A DNA stretch of 64,000 bases from Perilla frutescens (taxonomy: Eukaryota > Streptophyta > Magnoliopsida > Lamiales > Lamiaceae), in contig BRKX01000006.1 in the NCBI GenBank assembly GCA_026008535.1, forward strand, positions 36,568,664 through 36,632,663. The letters are read 5' to 3'. The position numbers were made by a program, and so were the translations under genes. Shown piece by piece: positions 34,481 to 47,215 of this stretch. Numbering within the stretch: the first letter of the stretch is position 1; each line of letters begins with the position of its first letter. Below the pieces are notes generated by a model, which had not been told where the DNA came from, searched no databases, and worked only from the letters and a program-made list of their open reading frames with translations.

Positions 34481-37400
34481 ATGTATGTTCAGTTGAGTTT
34501 CTGGTTTGTTTCTGATTTTTTGGATCACCCACAATCTTATCAGTTGGATGACTTCGGAGACATCTAGGTAAGTTAGCTTCTGATTCTTCATCTGGCTTAT
34601 TGTTGTTGACTCCATCTGGTATCTTTTCTTCAGTTGGTTCAGCCTCTTCATCAGTTCCTCCCCTTGTTTCAGTTGTGGGGTTAATGATCTCAGCACAATT
34701 TATGTCCTCATTGACCAAGTTGGTTTCAGTTTTCTTTGCATCAGTTCCATTACTTTTCTCAAGTGAATTTTCAAACCGTTCTAGACCTAGATGGTCAACA
34801 TAGTCATGTGAGTTCTCAGTTTCACTGGGTTGTACATGGACTGATGTATCAATGATATCCTTGTTCCTATACTCATTAGCAAACTCATCAAATACCACAA
34901 CAAGGGTTCGTTTATTGAAAACTCTATAAGATTGAGAATAAGGTGAGTTATATCCAAGAAATATTCTCTTATCAGCTTTGGCACTGAATGTTTTTAGTTA
35001 TGTCTTGCCATTATTATGAATATAACATTTGCAACCAAAGATTTTAAAGTAAGAGATAGAAGGCTTACGACCTTTATATAATTCATAGGTTGTTTTGTTA
35101 TGTAGACTGAGTGTTGCAAGATGTATTAACTGCTTCAGCCCAGTAGTTTTCAGCTGTGTTGGCATCAACAATCATTGCTCGAGCTGCTTCCTTGAGGGTT
35201 CGATTTCACCTTTTAGCTACACCATTTTGTTGAGAAGTTCTTGCAGCTGAGTGTTCGTGAGTTATTCCAAGTTCACTGCAGAAATTAATCACTTACTTGT
35301 AATGAATTCGGTTCCATTATCTGATCGAATTCTTTAAACTGAACATCCCTTTTCAGTTTGCAATCTTCTGATCAATGTTGACATTCTGATCAATGTTGAC
35401 AACTTGGCATAAGTTTCATCTTTGCTCCGCAGGAATTCCACCAAGTGTATCTTGAAAAGTCATCAACCACTACTAATGTGAATCTTTTACCTTTTGGACT
35501 TTGTGGTTTAACTGCTCCAAACAAGTACATGTGTAGCGGTTAGAGACATACAGTTGTTCCTGGGGGATGACTCTTATTTTTCAAAGATTACTTCACCTGC
35601 TTCCCTTTTCGGCACGGCTCACAAGTATTGGTTCTCTTGTAGATTTCTTTGGGAAGTCCTTCAACCAGACCTTTCTTGGCTAGGTAATTGATGCTTTTGA
35701 AGTTAAGGTATTTCAGTCATCGATGCCATAGCGAACTTGTTTCAGTTGTCCCTTTCGATAGAAAATAAGCTTCTGAATAATCGGTTGACCAGTCAACCAC
35801 ATATATGTTTTCCATTCTCACATCGGTTAGGAGAATTGCTCTGGTTGACTTGTCTCTCATATCACACGTGTTTGTGTTAAAGTCAACTGTGTATCCATTG
35901 TCACATAACTGACTAATGCTTAAAAGCTTGTGTTTCAGTCCGTCAACATGAGAAATTCCATTAACTATCACTTTTCCTTTGACCATATAAATCCTTCTCC
36001 AATGGTTCGACTCTTGGAAGTATCTCCAAATACGACAAATGGGCCTTTGACTTCTTTGTCACCTTCTAGATCTTTTCTATCTCCAGTCTTGTGCTTGGAA
36101 CACCCGCTATCTAGATACCAAATATCCTTAGTTTTCTTCCTAGATAGAATGCTCTTTTTCCGCAAAAACAATTATTAGTTTTTAGGTACCCGTTTCATAT
36201 CAGGTGTTTGTTGATTGAGTAAGTTATTTGGGATCCAAATTTGCCAAAATTTTAGCTTTTCAACATTCTGAGATCCATCAGATTTAGATGGACTGATCAT
36301 TTTTGCTTTGTTTCCTGCTTTCTTTCTCTGAGATGACTCCATTGAATGGTACCTGCGGTGAGATTTAATAGTATAGAACAATTCAATTGATCCTCTTTGA
36401 ATTTAAGATTTTTGAGCTCTTCAGTCAGGCCAATGCCTTGTGTGTTTCTAGTTTGATGAACTGAACCCTCTTGGACTAATTCTTTGTTCATTTCTAGAAT
36501 TCAAGTAATAATCATATTGGTTTCTCAGTTCAAACGTACCCCTCTGATTTCTCCTATACTTACTTTGTTGACCTTTGGAGAATTGTGGATTGAACCTTTA
36601 ATTTTGATTGAGATAGCCTTGAGATCTATAAGGAATGTTTCTTTTAGGTTCAGATGATCTCTCAGCTTGGTTCACCGGTGGTCTCGGTTGAGAGAAGTGA
36701 CTGGTTTGTCTAGCATGAATTTGAGGGGTTTTAAGAAGGCCTTTACCTTTTGATGGTTCAACTGATTGGGGTTAAGTTGGTCTAGTAAATCCTTTCAGGA
36801 TACCCCTTTCACTGCTATGCACAATATTCTTCCCTTTTGCTAGAGATGTGAACTTGTTATACTCTAGACCTGTACTTCCGATTTCAATTCTTTGATGGCT
36901 CAAGATTTCATCTAGAGTTTTAGATCCCTCTTTGAACCTAATGGAGACTTTCTCTTTTACAAGTATCTCATTTTTAAGCTTTTGATTTTCAGTTTCTAAA
37001 TCAGCAACTTTCAGTTTCAGTTTCTCAAATTCTTCTAGTTGCAGTTCAAGATAGGTCATTCTTTCATGATCAATGATTTTCATCTCTCAATTTGACATAT
37101 ATTCATGATATTCACGCTAACTGATTTTCTAAGAATATGAGCTTCTTATCTAATTCCATGCTAGAAACAGTTGCTTCATTTATATGATAAAAAGAGGTTG
37201 AAGATTCGGTTGTACTAACCTTGTCTTCATTGTCAGCCATTAGACAGAATAATGTTTCATCATCTGAGCTGTAGCCATTGGAATCAATTCTAGATTGATA
37301 GTCAGATTCATCCAGTACAACATTCTCTGAGTTTGCGATCATTGCTTTTCTTTTGAAGAAGCTTTTTCTTACTTTTGCTGTTTTGTCCTCTAGAAGCTCA

Positions 37401-38435
37401 AGACATTCATATCTGTACTGTCCCTGTTTGTGACAATGAAAGCACTCATCTAGACTTTGACTGCCTCCTCTTACTGGTTCAGCTGATCTTTCAGCTTAAT
37501 GTTGGCTTTTGGAGAGTCTTTAAGTTGGGGTGAAACTGATTGCTTGTCTGTGATTTTCTTCAGTTTCTCCAATAGTTTGGTCACTAACTGAATTTGTTCA
37601 TTGATGTCATCAGTCAGGTTTTCCTTTTTCTCAGTTGCGTCTCTTCATCAGTTAGTTGAGGATCCGTCTTGGTTTTCTCTAACTGGTGAGCTTGTTGGTC
37701 AGAAGTTATTCCTTCCGCGTGTGTCTCAAAACCGGTTTCTCTCACCATAAAAGGTTGCATCCTAAACTAAGGAAGTTGAAACTTCTTTCTTCCGGTTGAC
37801 ACTGTATTCGTCAGCTTTGAGAGAACTGAATAGTTCTCTGGGAGTGATACTATTGAGATTTTTTTTATTCCTTTGTAGCAATGACCTTCATATCCCATTC
37901 TTTTGTGACATTGTCCAAGATATTGGAATTCATCTCACAGTTAAGGTAGCTTCTTCCCAAGTTGGTCATTTCACTGATTATGCCTAAGAATCTGGTTTCA
38001 AGGCTTGAAATGGATTCTTCCGGCTATATTTTGAAATATTCATATTTGTCAACCACAAGTTGGAGTTTGTTTCCTTTGTAGCTTTCGATTCTTGACATAG
38101 ATTAGCCAATAACTCTCAAATCTCCTTGGTGGTTTTGCAATTCTTGGTATCCTTCATTTGATCATCATCTAGAGTTTGAAATAATGCTCTTGAACAACAA
38201 ACTCTAGATTCTTTAACTTCTTTTCTACGATGGTGAGAAGATGAGTTGGCTTTGGAATTCATGCTAGTTGATTAACATCAACTATGTGGGAATCATTGTC
38301 CATTATTATTGTGATTGGGCCATCTTCTATAACCTCCCACATATTTTCATGTATTGAGCATAGATGAGCCTTCATTCTTCTGCTCCAGTTATCATAATTC
38401 TCAACTGAAAATCGAGGTAGCTTATGGTTTCCCAT
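34481..38435 (-). pseudogene. gag: Copia copy X3 (SIRE-type): gag, protease, integrase; RT missing
   Basis: Minus strand, ATG at 38435. Gag starts MGNHKLPRFSVENYDNW and RRMKAHLCSI. A knuckle near 37430 reads CFHCHKQGQYRYEC, with the usual His replaced by Gln. Then come a Ser/Asp region and a coiled coil (LELQLEEFEKLKLKVADLE). Protease has WYLDSGCSKHKTG (about 36110), followed by GNGYTVDF-like preintegrase (35717-35986). Integrase is degraded but readable: CEPCRKGKQVK, GKRFTLVVVDDFSRYTW, RIRSDNGTEF, KIFGCKCYIHNNG, then FDEFANEYRNKD and a Glu/Thr-rich hinge ending LPRCLRSHPTDKIVGDP near 34530. RT and RNase H are gone: the frame stops at the copia LTR junction. Many stops and frameshifts. Related to, but clearly different from, the SIRE element at the window start. 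Confidence 0.85.
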
Positions 38436-38507
38436 AGCTAAAGATGTGATCACAATAACTAGATCTAATTCAATTGATCTACAGACACGGTTGATCCTTA
38501 TAATCAA

Positions 38508-38519
38508 CCACTCATACCA
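38508..38519 (-). promoter_or_regulatory. Primer-binding site of X3
   Basis: Minus strand TGGTATGAGTGG, near the usual TGGTATCAGAGC of initiator-Met-primed copia elements, located between the 5' LTR and the gag ATG. Confidence 0.55.
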
Positions 38520-38529
38520 CTTCTTGGTC

Positions 38530-40088
38530 CTGGACGAGTCGTGTTCAGTTTAGAGGGGAATGAATAAACTGAATTCAAAAACTTGTAAATAAATGCGGAA
38601 AACTTCAAAGGCCCTTTGACTCGTTTAAATTTAGCAGTCTGTCTATTTTTAGTTTGAATGAAATAGGTGCAAGTTGTGTGAGCTTGTATGCAATTTTAAG
38701 AGATAAGCGGATTAAAATAATGAAAGCAATACATCACATAAGCGATTTTATAGAGGTTCGAAGCCTTAAAACTTCTATGTCCTCACTTCCTTCCACAGAA
38801 GGGATAAATTCACTATATAATCTGACTTCACTTTATAAATTATACAATGAATAGAGATTAGTTGAACCTGGTAACAATGAGTTTCTTTACAGAGTTACCT
38901 CAGCTGGGTCGATGGCTCACACTTGCAGTCTCCAAACAATTAGCGATTACGGTGGCAGTTACTTTAGCGGCGGCTCACACTTAGCTGGAGAGATAGGTGC
39001 TATTATCATCTTTTTAAGGTTTTAAATATCTTTCGATCTTCAAGATAGTTGGTCTTGAACTTATATTATCAACTAGTTGAGCTCCCTGAATTGAGTGGAT
39101 GTTGATTCTTTTCTGGAACTTCGTTGAGAAGACCTTCAGCTGGACTCTAGCTATAGACTATATATGCTTGTGATCTTTCGATTCTTTCTCTTCTCAAGTT
39201 GACTTTTGTAGATGAGTGTGATGCTTTATCAATCTGACACAAAGCTTTGATCTTCTCACTATCTCTCAAACTAATCAAACACTTGATCAGTTTATAGAAT
39301 TTGAATGTTTTTAGAGAAGATGTTTTTTCTTGTAAGAGTGGGAGTTTAGAGCTTTTGAAATATTCAAATAAGTTTTCTCTTAGCAAAAGTCTCTTTTCAA
39401 TTCTTTATTTCACTTTGTTTTATAGAGGAGTGCAAGATGACCGTTGATCATTTCTTAGACTTTAATTGAAGTCCATCATATTTTGTTTATGCAGAGGATC
39501 GTTAAGAATTCATAACGGTCTGCCAACTTCAGTTTTAGTTGACGTCTTAAAGTGCACCAACTTTTTTTGCTCCTAAGTCCAACAATCTTCAATTTAGTTG
39601 AGCTAGCTTAGCCTTCAGTTTGGTTGTTTTGACTTTCGGTTTGCTTGATTCAATTTTCAATAGCTTCTCTGGTTTCGTCATTAGTTTGCATACTCCTTTG
39701 ACTTCTTCTTCAGTTTGGTGTTCAGTTCCCATGTTTTGTCAATTTCTTCTTCAGTTTGGTCTTCAGTTCACATGCTTTGTCAACTTCTTCTTCAGTTTGG
39801 TCTTCAGTTTGCATGCTCAGTTGACTTCTTCTTTAGTTTGCATCTTAAACTGAAGTTATTTGATGTCCCTTTAAGAATTATCATGAGTTTGATTTCACCA
39901 TCTTGATATAAACTTCATCGGTTTGTCTTTTGATAAATCTTAACATTCAGTTCAACTTTAGTCTTCATCATCTTTGGTTTAGTCCTAAGAAGGACTTGAG
40001 CTCATATTTACCTTGAGTGTTTTGACACATCATCTAGCGTATTTTGACATCTTATCAAAACCTGATTACTTGATTATTTTACCTAACA
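38530..40088 (-). repeat. 5' LTR of X3
   Basis: Begins on the minus strand with TGTTAGG at 40088, the same start as the SIRE LTR at 11141. The inner end is uncertain (about 38520-38542). Rich in CAGTT/AACTG words and includes the 41-bp tandem repeat at about 39701-39865. A second X3 LTR is not in the window. Confidence 0.65.
39701..39865. repeat. 41-bp tandem repeat in the X3 LTR
   Basis: About four units, starting near 39701, 39742, 39783 and 39824, each opening with ACTTCTTCTTCAGTTTGG or a close variant. The period is exactly 41 between successive starts. Confidence 0.85.
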
Positions 40089-41330
40089 AAATTGATGCTA
40101 AAACTAATCATAATAATGCTAAAACTAGTCTTAGTAATGCTAATACATCATTCATCATGTTAATACTTAGCTAACAGGCTATTTTTAAAATGAAGGCATG
40201 CTATTTTTACAATCCTAATAATTTATTTTGTAATGCTAATAAGAACTTTTGTAATGATAATAACACGTATTGTAATACTGGAAAATAACACATGTGTATA
40301 GTAATACAAAAACACTATCTGCAGAAATCAATAGACAAAAACACAAAATTATGAACCTCTAATAATATGTATTAGACACTAAACTACGCCAACAACAATA
40401 CAAAAAATGAAAAATGTCTGTTAATCATGAAACTTGAAAATATATACTTAATCAACTTCAAAAAACTATTTCGGATTGTGATTTCCCAGGCCCAGTCCAG
40501 CCTAGCCCATGGGCTGCACATCGGGCTGTCTGGCCAAATACAGGCTTGATTTTGATATTTTTAATTTTTTTAACTCATACAATCATACCTAATCTAAGCT
40601 GAAAGTTGAGAGTCACTAGTCACTCCTGTTAGTACTATATTTTGCACAAAAGTGTTCGTTAGTGTTGTATTTTGCACTTACAGAAGTGTTTGATTATCAT
40701 GATTTTTATGGCATTAATCAACACTAAGTATTTGATTTTTCCAAGTACTATTTTGTTGTACTGGACAACAATCACAAGGATGTGCAGAACGTGATCTGAA
40801 CTTCAATGAAGACAGGACTGAACTGAAGATGAAGTGCATCAAGACACAAATGAGATTGTTCAACACACTGAGTATTGTCAGTTAGCTTAAGTGATAGCAA
40901 ATAGTTAGTTTGTGAATATATAATGTCATTCCGCTGTGCTACTTTAAGTGAAGGTATAAGATCAATAATGTTCATGATAAAGTTCGTGGAATGTTTACAT
41001 GAACATCTTATCTCTAGATTTCTTCTAAGATCATTAAAGATGTTTAAAGTCTATCAACCAACAAGAGATTCAAGATCGTTCGAGGAGATGTCTTAATCAG
41101 CTTGGAGAGCATGTGATTGAACGGTACGACAGACTTATGTGACTCGGACGATATGTCTAAGCTAAATCTAAAGGAAACATAGTAGAAGACTTTATAGGAC
41201 TCGAACACATCAGCGGAATGAAAGAATTCAATCCGACAAACTAGAACAAAAGGACTCGATTTAACTGTGGAATTAGACTCTATGAATTAGACAACTAAGA
41301 ACACCTAGACTGCGACACAAACTAGAGCAG
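40089..41330. other. Noncoding, unassigned
   Basis: AT-rich. 40089-40320 has a loose repeat of TAATGCTAATA/TAATGATAATA. 40490-40545 is a short GC-rich patch with GGCCCA, GCCCATGGGC and CGGGCTG. 40740-41100 has words seen in the copia LTR at 34 kb (ATTCCGC, GTTCATG, ACATGAACAT), so it may be an old copia LTR. No coding frame believed. Confidence 0.35.
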
Positions 41331-42107
41331 AACACAATACCAAATAAAAGGGAACAAAGATACGAATGGTGAATGGATTAGAATATGGATTTTGGTGTGA
41401 AGGATGAACGACTATAGTTTGATAGAATGATGGAATTCAAGACTTACTTGGAAGGTAGAGTGGTGGATGATAGGTGGCTTATGGATGAAGGGTAGTGGCG
41501 GCGGTGGAGGATGTAATTTGAAGTAGTTCCAATCTTTAGCTGAACCCCGGCTCAAAAGACGAAACGTAGCTCCTTCGATCTTCACTTGTAGCAACTCTCT
41601 TAGAATGAAACGAACTAATGAAGCTTGATAAAACTTTAGATTTGCTGGACCTAAAGAGTATTACTTTTGAACTAAAGCAATAAAAGTTTTCTGTTTAATC
41701 AACCTAAGGATCAGGAGACAAAGAGATAGAAAACTCAAAATATCAATAAATGTCTAAAGTAAAATAGTTCACAAGGTTCCGTATTTATAATATAGGGTAG
41801 GAACGAAATTCCTAAGGCCTAAAGACTTGATATGGCAGAAAATTCTAATAGGAAAAACGGTTCTACCTTGTGTAAAATTCTAAACAAGGTAATTATAGAA
41901 AAGACCAAAATTTGAATAAATAAAAATCTAATCTAGATAAAATAAATCCCAACAATCTTGGGCCTTTAATAATAGACTGGAATCTCGGACTTGGGCTCCA
42001 CGAATTAAATCCATGTCAAACACGAATGAAAAACCAACCTAGGTGAATTTAGCCTGCGCACGACCGTGCGGCCGTGGTGCCAACATCTCTGGTCAGATTT
42101 GCTTCAT
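41331..42107 (-). repeat. Probable 3' LTR and tail of the decayed gypsy element Y1
   Basis: Lies just downstream (minus strand) of Y1 pol. A minus-strand TATTATAAATA at about 41782-41793 is a plausible TATA box. The last part (42055-42085) contains GCACGACCGTGCGGCCGTG, words repeated in the Y1 linker. No matching 5' LTR was identified, so the call is by position. Confidence 0.4.
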
Positions 42108-42683
42108 CTAGCCGTTATCCTGCATAGGCATGTCTACTTCTGCTACCTTCTGCATGGCCACACCATGCCTTAGCGGCTCTTCTTCGTCCTCAAACTTCAA
42201 TACGATCACCAACCTCGAGCTATCTTGAGTCGGTTCTTCCTCTAACTTCTTAGGGATCATTCTTTGAAGATACTCTTGCAATCTCTTAGCTCGAAGCCTC
42301 GTAATTGGACCTCTCATTTGTAACTCCGGGTTTAAACCATCGTTGTTGGGCACAAACTCATCATTCCCCCACTAATGAAAAGAATTCATCCTCGAATTCT
42401 CGAACTCCTCATGCTCGATCACATCATCTGCAGAATAGGGAGAAAGATTAGAAACATTGAATGTAGATGAACACTTGTACTCACCTGGAAGATCAATGCG
42501 GTAAGCATTATCATTGACACGGCTCAAAACGGTGAATGGTCCATCTCCTCTAGGCACCAACTTTGATTTCCGCAAGTTAGGGAAATGGCCCGGACTCAAA
42601 TGAATCCAAACTCGGTCTCCTGACTTGAAGATCATCGGTCGACGGTGGACATTATGGGCGGCGGCCATTTTTGATATGGCCAA
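42108..42683 (-). pseudogene. pol: Y1 integrase C-terminus
   Basis: Minus strand frame with HNVHRRPMIFKSGDRVWIH, then FPNLRKSKLVPRGDGPF, VNDNAYRIDLPGEYKC, FNVSNLSPYS, a stop near 42372 and a tail ITRLRAKRLQEYLQRMIPKK. This is the GPF/Y-type module and C-terminal tail of a Ty3/gypsy integrase. It is separated from the rest of the integrase by an insertion of about 1.16 kb. Confidence 0.88.
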
Positions 42684-43845
42684 TACGATGCGGAAGCTAT
42701 GGAAAGAACAACGTCAATTATAGATATGGTTCAACCCAACAATCAACTGAACAATAATGAGCAATTAACCCAAATAAACTGATTAAAATAACAAGAAATG
42801 AAATTAAATCACTTAAATCACAAAATCCCCAAATTAGCTCCTGAGAACCCTAGAAATTGACTCGATCAATTGACCTATCAAATGATGTCTGATTAAGCTC
42901 AAATTTAAAAAAAAATGTTTAATTTATATGCAGGAACAACATATCCAAAATTCAAGTAAAACACATGTGTGGTTTGGGAGATGGCTCCATGGTCACATTC
43001 AGACGTCTAGGGCTTGTATTTTTGGATCAAGGAATTATAAACCAAAAATCTGTGCTTGGGGTGAAGTATTAATGATGGTGGTGAAGTTTTGGATGGTATG
43101 GGCCATGTGTGGAGGTCTGGTGGTGGCTGGAACAAAGTGGAACGATGGAAAATGAAAGGTGGAAGTGAATCTTACCCGAAACGAACCTCAAACCTACTTG
43201 GATCCGAAACGCACCTATGGAGTAATCTTCATGGCTGCATAACCTGGATACTACTGGATATCTAAACGAGACAATTGATTTCAAGTTTGAATTACCAACA
43301 ACAAACTCTACGCAAGAACCGATTTGTGTTGTGTGCGTCGCACACGTGAGACAAGTGAAATAACAATCACTTTTGATTCAAACAAGTCTGAATAATACAA
43401 TATCGAGAAATATCTTAAATACTAAAGTAGGGCACGAAATTTACAAGTCTTTGGGCTTGTAATTCGAACTAGGCTTTAAAATAAAAATAAATAAATCCTC
43501 TGGCCCAATAACACCTAAACAAATTGTGAAAATTGGGCTTCTAATTAAATTAAATAAAATAAACTATACTAATGTCTATAATTAAATAAAAATCATAGAT
43601 TAAAATCGTGCCCCATTAATTAAATTAAGGGAACCGATTTTTAATCGCAAAATCATGGACAACTGCATAGGCATGATCACGCCTAACGTGCAATTAGCTT
43701 CTGTACCAACATCCAAGACTTGATCTTCAATTGCTTTAATATGGACGATTGGCACACCATCTTCAACTTCTCTTAATGTATTATTCTTCAAGATTTTGAT
43801 CTTCTTCAATGGTTGTTGAGGATTCATCAGTTTTGTCTCCTTTTT
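42684..43845. mobile_element. Insertion splitting the Y1 integrase, probable LTR remnant
   Basis: The integrase reading breaks after MHEKVRARIEQK on the right and resumes at KMAAAHNVHRRP on the left. TTTTTG occurs at both edges (42668-42673 and 43841-43846), a possible target duplication. The inserted DNA is AT-rich with TGGGCTT/GGCCCA patches, a perfect GTGTGCG-T-CGCACAC palindrome near 43330, and a CAATACGATGCGGAAGC word at the left that often sits beside LTR primer sites. Clean TG/CA ends are not seen. A minus-strand frame at 43600-43851 is unrecognised. Confidence 0.4.
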
Positions 43846-44427
43846 GCTCAATTCGAGCTCTTACCTTCTCATGCATCTCCTTAGTTTGCTCACCTCTCCT
43901 TGTACCTTTTACACTTGTTAGATGCTAAATAGGTAAAAGAAATAAATCATTATGAGTAAGCAGATTAAAACTATAAACAACCTCGAACGAGGACATGTTA
44001 GTAGATGAATGCACAACACGATTGTAAGCAAATTCAACATATGGCAAATAATCTTCCCACGATTTTAAATTGTTTTTCACTAAGGAATGAAGCAATGTAC
44101 CAAGAGTTCGATTTACAACTTCTGTTTAACCATCCATTTGAGGATGACAAGCGGTCGAAAACAACAACTTGGTACGTAGCTTTCCCCACAAAACACACCA
44201 AAAATGTGCAAGGAACTTAGAATCCCTATCACTAACAATAGTTCTAGGAATACCATGTAAATGCACAACATGCACAAAAAGAGATTGGCGATTTGAACGG
44301 CATCATCAGTTTTCTAACACGGTATAAAATGTGCCATCTTAGAAAACTGATCAACTACAACAAATATAGATTCACGACCCGAAGTAGACCTAGGCAATCC
44401 CAAAACAAAATCCATAGATAAATTAAT
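43846..44427 (-). pseudogene. pol: Y1 integrase core
   Basis: Minus strand, several stops. Readable pieces: VVDQFSKMAHFIPC, KTDDAVQIANLF, HLHGIPRTIVSDRDSKF, STACHPQMDG, VNRTLGTLLHSLV, LKSWEDYLPYVEFAYN and MHEKVRARIEQK. The middle Asp (SDRDSKF) of the D,D,E triad is legible in corrected frame; the others are uncertain. It would have inserted element DNA. The frame is interrupted many times. Confidence 0.85.
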
Positions 44428-45222
44428 CTACGGGGATGAAGGGGTTGGATGGGGCGTGTACAAACCAAATGGGTGAATGGTGGATTTTGATTTCATACAA
44501 GTAACATATTTTTCACACACCTTTTCAACATCATGTCTCATGCGAGGCCAATAAAAATGCTCATGCAACAAGGCTAACGCCTTAAACATACCAAAGTGAC
44601 CCATTAGACCTCCCGCATGCGATTCTAGCATAAGTAACTCACGCATAGAACACCTAGGCGTACATAATTTCGACCCCTTAAAAGAAAAACCATCATGCAT
44701 GTAGAAACCATTAATAGCATGAGAACGAGTCGAACATGAAGCATAAATGGATGAAAAGTCTAAATCATGCTCATACAAACTCTTAATCGACTCAAATCCT
44801 AACATCTTGGCATGCATAAAGTTAAGGAGTACATACCTTCTTGATAAGGCGTCCACAATGACATTTTCTTCGCCTTTCTTGTATGTGATGGCGTACAGAA
44901 AGGTCTCAATAAACTCAACCCATCGTGCGTGGCACTTATTCAAATTTTTTTCGCCTTTAAGGTGCTTCAAGCTTTCATGATCTGTGTGAATCACAAACTC
45001 CTTTGGCCACAAGTAGTGTTGCCATGTCTCGAGAGCTCTCTTAAGTGCATACAGCTTCTTGTCGTACATCAAGTACTGAAGGGCTGCATCATGTAGCTTC
45101 TCATGGAAGTATGCAACATGACGCTTTTCGTGTATAAGAACAGCTCCAATACCTTTGCCCGAGGCATCACACTCGATCTCAAAGGTTTTGTTAAAATTCG
45201 GCAAGCATAAAAACAGGTACAT
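44428..45222 (-). pseudogene. pol: Y1 RNase H and integrase zinc finger
   Basis: 264 open codons on the minus strand. RNase H: FEIECDASGKGIGAVL, KLYALKRALETWQHYL, IHTDHESLKHL, ARWVEFIETF, VIVDALSRRY. Then the integrase N-terminus: MRELLMLESHAGGLMGHFG, HEHFYWPRMRHDVEKVCEKYVTC, in which the HHCC finger is only partly kept (H...H, C..C). The catalytic Asp, Glu and Asp of RNase H appear present. It is the longest open piece of Y1. The adjoining RT is shattered. Confidence 0.9.
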
Positions 45223-46100
45223 TACATAAACAATGTTTTAACAAGTTAAATGCATGCTCTTGAGCTGGACCCTATTCAAAGTTACGATCTTTCTTACTCA
45301 ACTCCGTGAGTGGCGCAGCTATGTTGGAGAAATCATGCATAATAGCCAACAAGTCTGTGGAAAGATCGGACCTCAAACGCTGATGTAAGAGTTGGCTATT
45401 TCTCAATCGCTTTGATTTTGGAACGGTCTACTTCTATACCGCTTTCACTAACAATGAAGCTGAGAAATACAACTTCACTCAAGCAAAAATCACACTTAGA
45501 CAAATTACCATACAATTTTGACTTCCTAAAAAGCTCAAAAACGTGCCTAAGGTGCTACATATGTGTGTGTAACGACTCATTATAGATCAAGATATCATCA
45601 AAGTACACAACAACATATTTTCAAATTACTTCACACAAAACATGATTCATCAAGCGCATCAATGTGCTCGGTGCATTTGTGAAACTAAAAGGCATAACAA
45701 GCCATTCATATAAACTATGTTTTATCTTAAAAGCGTTTTCCATTCACCACCCTCTTGCATGTGTACTTGAAAATAATCAGAATGTAAATCTATCTTAGAA
45801 AAAAAAATTCGAGCCGGACAACTCATCTAGCATATTATCAAGGCGAGGAATAGGAAAATGATACTTTACCGTGATCTTATTGATTGCTCGGCAATCCATG
45901 CACATGCACTAATCATTGTTCCTCTTCGGCACCAAGATAAATAGGATGACGCAGGAGCTAAGTGATTCATAGATTTATTACTTCTCTAGCAACTCTTTGA
46001 CTTGTCTATCAATCTCATTCATCTAGTGGGGCGACGTCTAATAGGCTGGGCAGTTTGGTAGCACGGCTCCGGGTGTGAAGTCGATTTGATGCTCAATTCC
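45223..46100 (-). pseudogene. pol: Y1 reverse transcriptase, heavily decayed
   Basis: Minus strand, every frame broken. Recognisable: MDCRAINKITVKYHFPIPRLDNML, split by stops; FFSKIDLHSDYFQVHM; the catalytic YFDD (about 45583-45610, VVYFDDILIYNE); and AAPLTELSKKDRNF near the RNase H boundary. The order matches gypsy RT. The YFDD box survives although the frame around it does not. Confidence 0.8.
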
Positions 46101-47215
46101 TCAAATTAGTGGCAAACCACTTAGTATCTTCTCCGAGACCACGTCCTTAAACTTGTTGAGTACAGGCTGCACATCACTAGAAACAATAGAGTCGTTAGTA
46201 GCACTGCCCTTAAATGTAAGTAAGATAAGAGACAAACCTGCATTCACGGCTTTTTCAACTCCTTTGACAGAAATAAACAAGTTGCGTTGTTCAGGTGTTT
46301 TTGCAGCTTTCCCAGGTGTCAAATCCTTCTTAGGAGGGTCAAAAGAAGATGAGGAGGAACTAGAAGGAACAACGGACCGATCCGAGGTCGGTTGAGGTGG
46401 CGTACGGCCGTGCGTGTCTGGTCCAACTTAGCACGGGCCGTGTAGATGGTTCTGCCCGATTTTGTCCGTGGAATGGTGCGTTTGGCATAGCCATGCATTG
46501 GCTATCTCACTAGGTACGGGCCGTGCTGCACTGCTGGCTCTATCCGCGGCCTTTTTTGCTACTGCAATTACGGCCTGTTTCTCCCGCTCTTCTTTGAACC
46601 TTTCTTGTTGCTGATCCTCGGCAACGTCTTTTGGGGCCAATTGCTTCAAGATACAAGTACGGCCATTGTGTTTCACGGTGTATGTATTCAGACGTCCATC
46701 ATGGACTGTACACCTTTCAATTGCCACAGTCTCCCCAACAATAAATGTGCCGCCTCCATCGGGATGACGTCACACAAAACAGTGTCAGAAAAAGTAGTAA
46801 TTGAAGATTCAACATGACTAACCTGGTAGAGAATGAAAACTTCACATCTTTCAGTAAGTCATTGCAGTCGGTATGGCTTTAGATGCTTTTGCATTGTCAT
46901 GGTGAGCTTGTCTACGGTATATTGACTAAGGGCATTGACGACACTGCCACTGTCAATAATCATGGAGCACAATTTTTCTTAGATCATTACACAGGTGTAG
47001 AAGATGTTTTCCCGTTGATGATCTTGCTCCTCATCTCGAATGATGCTCAAATTCCGGATTGTCACAAGACGGACAGTTGGCGCATCTAGGCGGACTTCTT
47101 CAGGCTCGGCATCATCTTTCTTTGCTTCTTCATGCTTGGTGTCACCTAAGGGCTCCAATTCTTCCTCACTGGCTGATTTTAATTCATTGTTTTCAGATAG
47201 GAATAGAATGCGCCG
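46101..47215 (-). pseudogene. pol: Y1 protease and linker
   Basis: Minus strand. The protease active site reads IIDSGSVVNALS (about 46940-46980, DSG kept) and continues CDVIPMEAAHLLLG (about 46745-46790). It is followed by a linker NTYTVKHNGRTCILKQLAPKD and a charged EEREKQAVIAVAKKA stretch, then KDVVSEKILSGLPLI where RT begins. The linker DNA repeats CACGGCC/GGCCGTG words. Stops and frameshifts throughout. Confidence 0.75.

Noticed and set aside
39701..39865. CRISPR-like array
   Set aside because: The units are contiguous tandem repeats without unique spacers and lie within a plant LTR.
40484..40545. GGCCCA-rich patch as a host gene promoter (TCP-type sites)
   Set aside because: No TATA box, leader or open frame follows on either side; it is most likely part of an old repeat.
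43069..43284. Minus-strand frame with Ser/His-rich sequence
   Set aside because: Inside the noncoding insertion that splits the Y1 integrase; no similarity and AT/GTGG-repeat driven composition.
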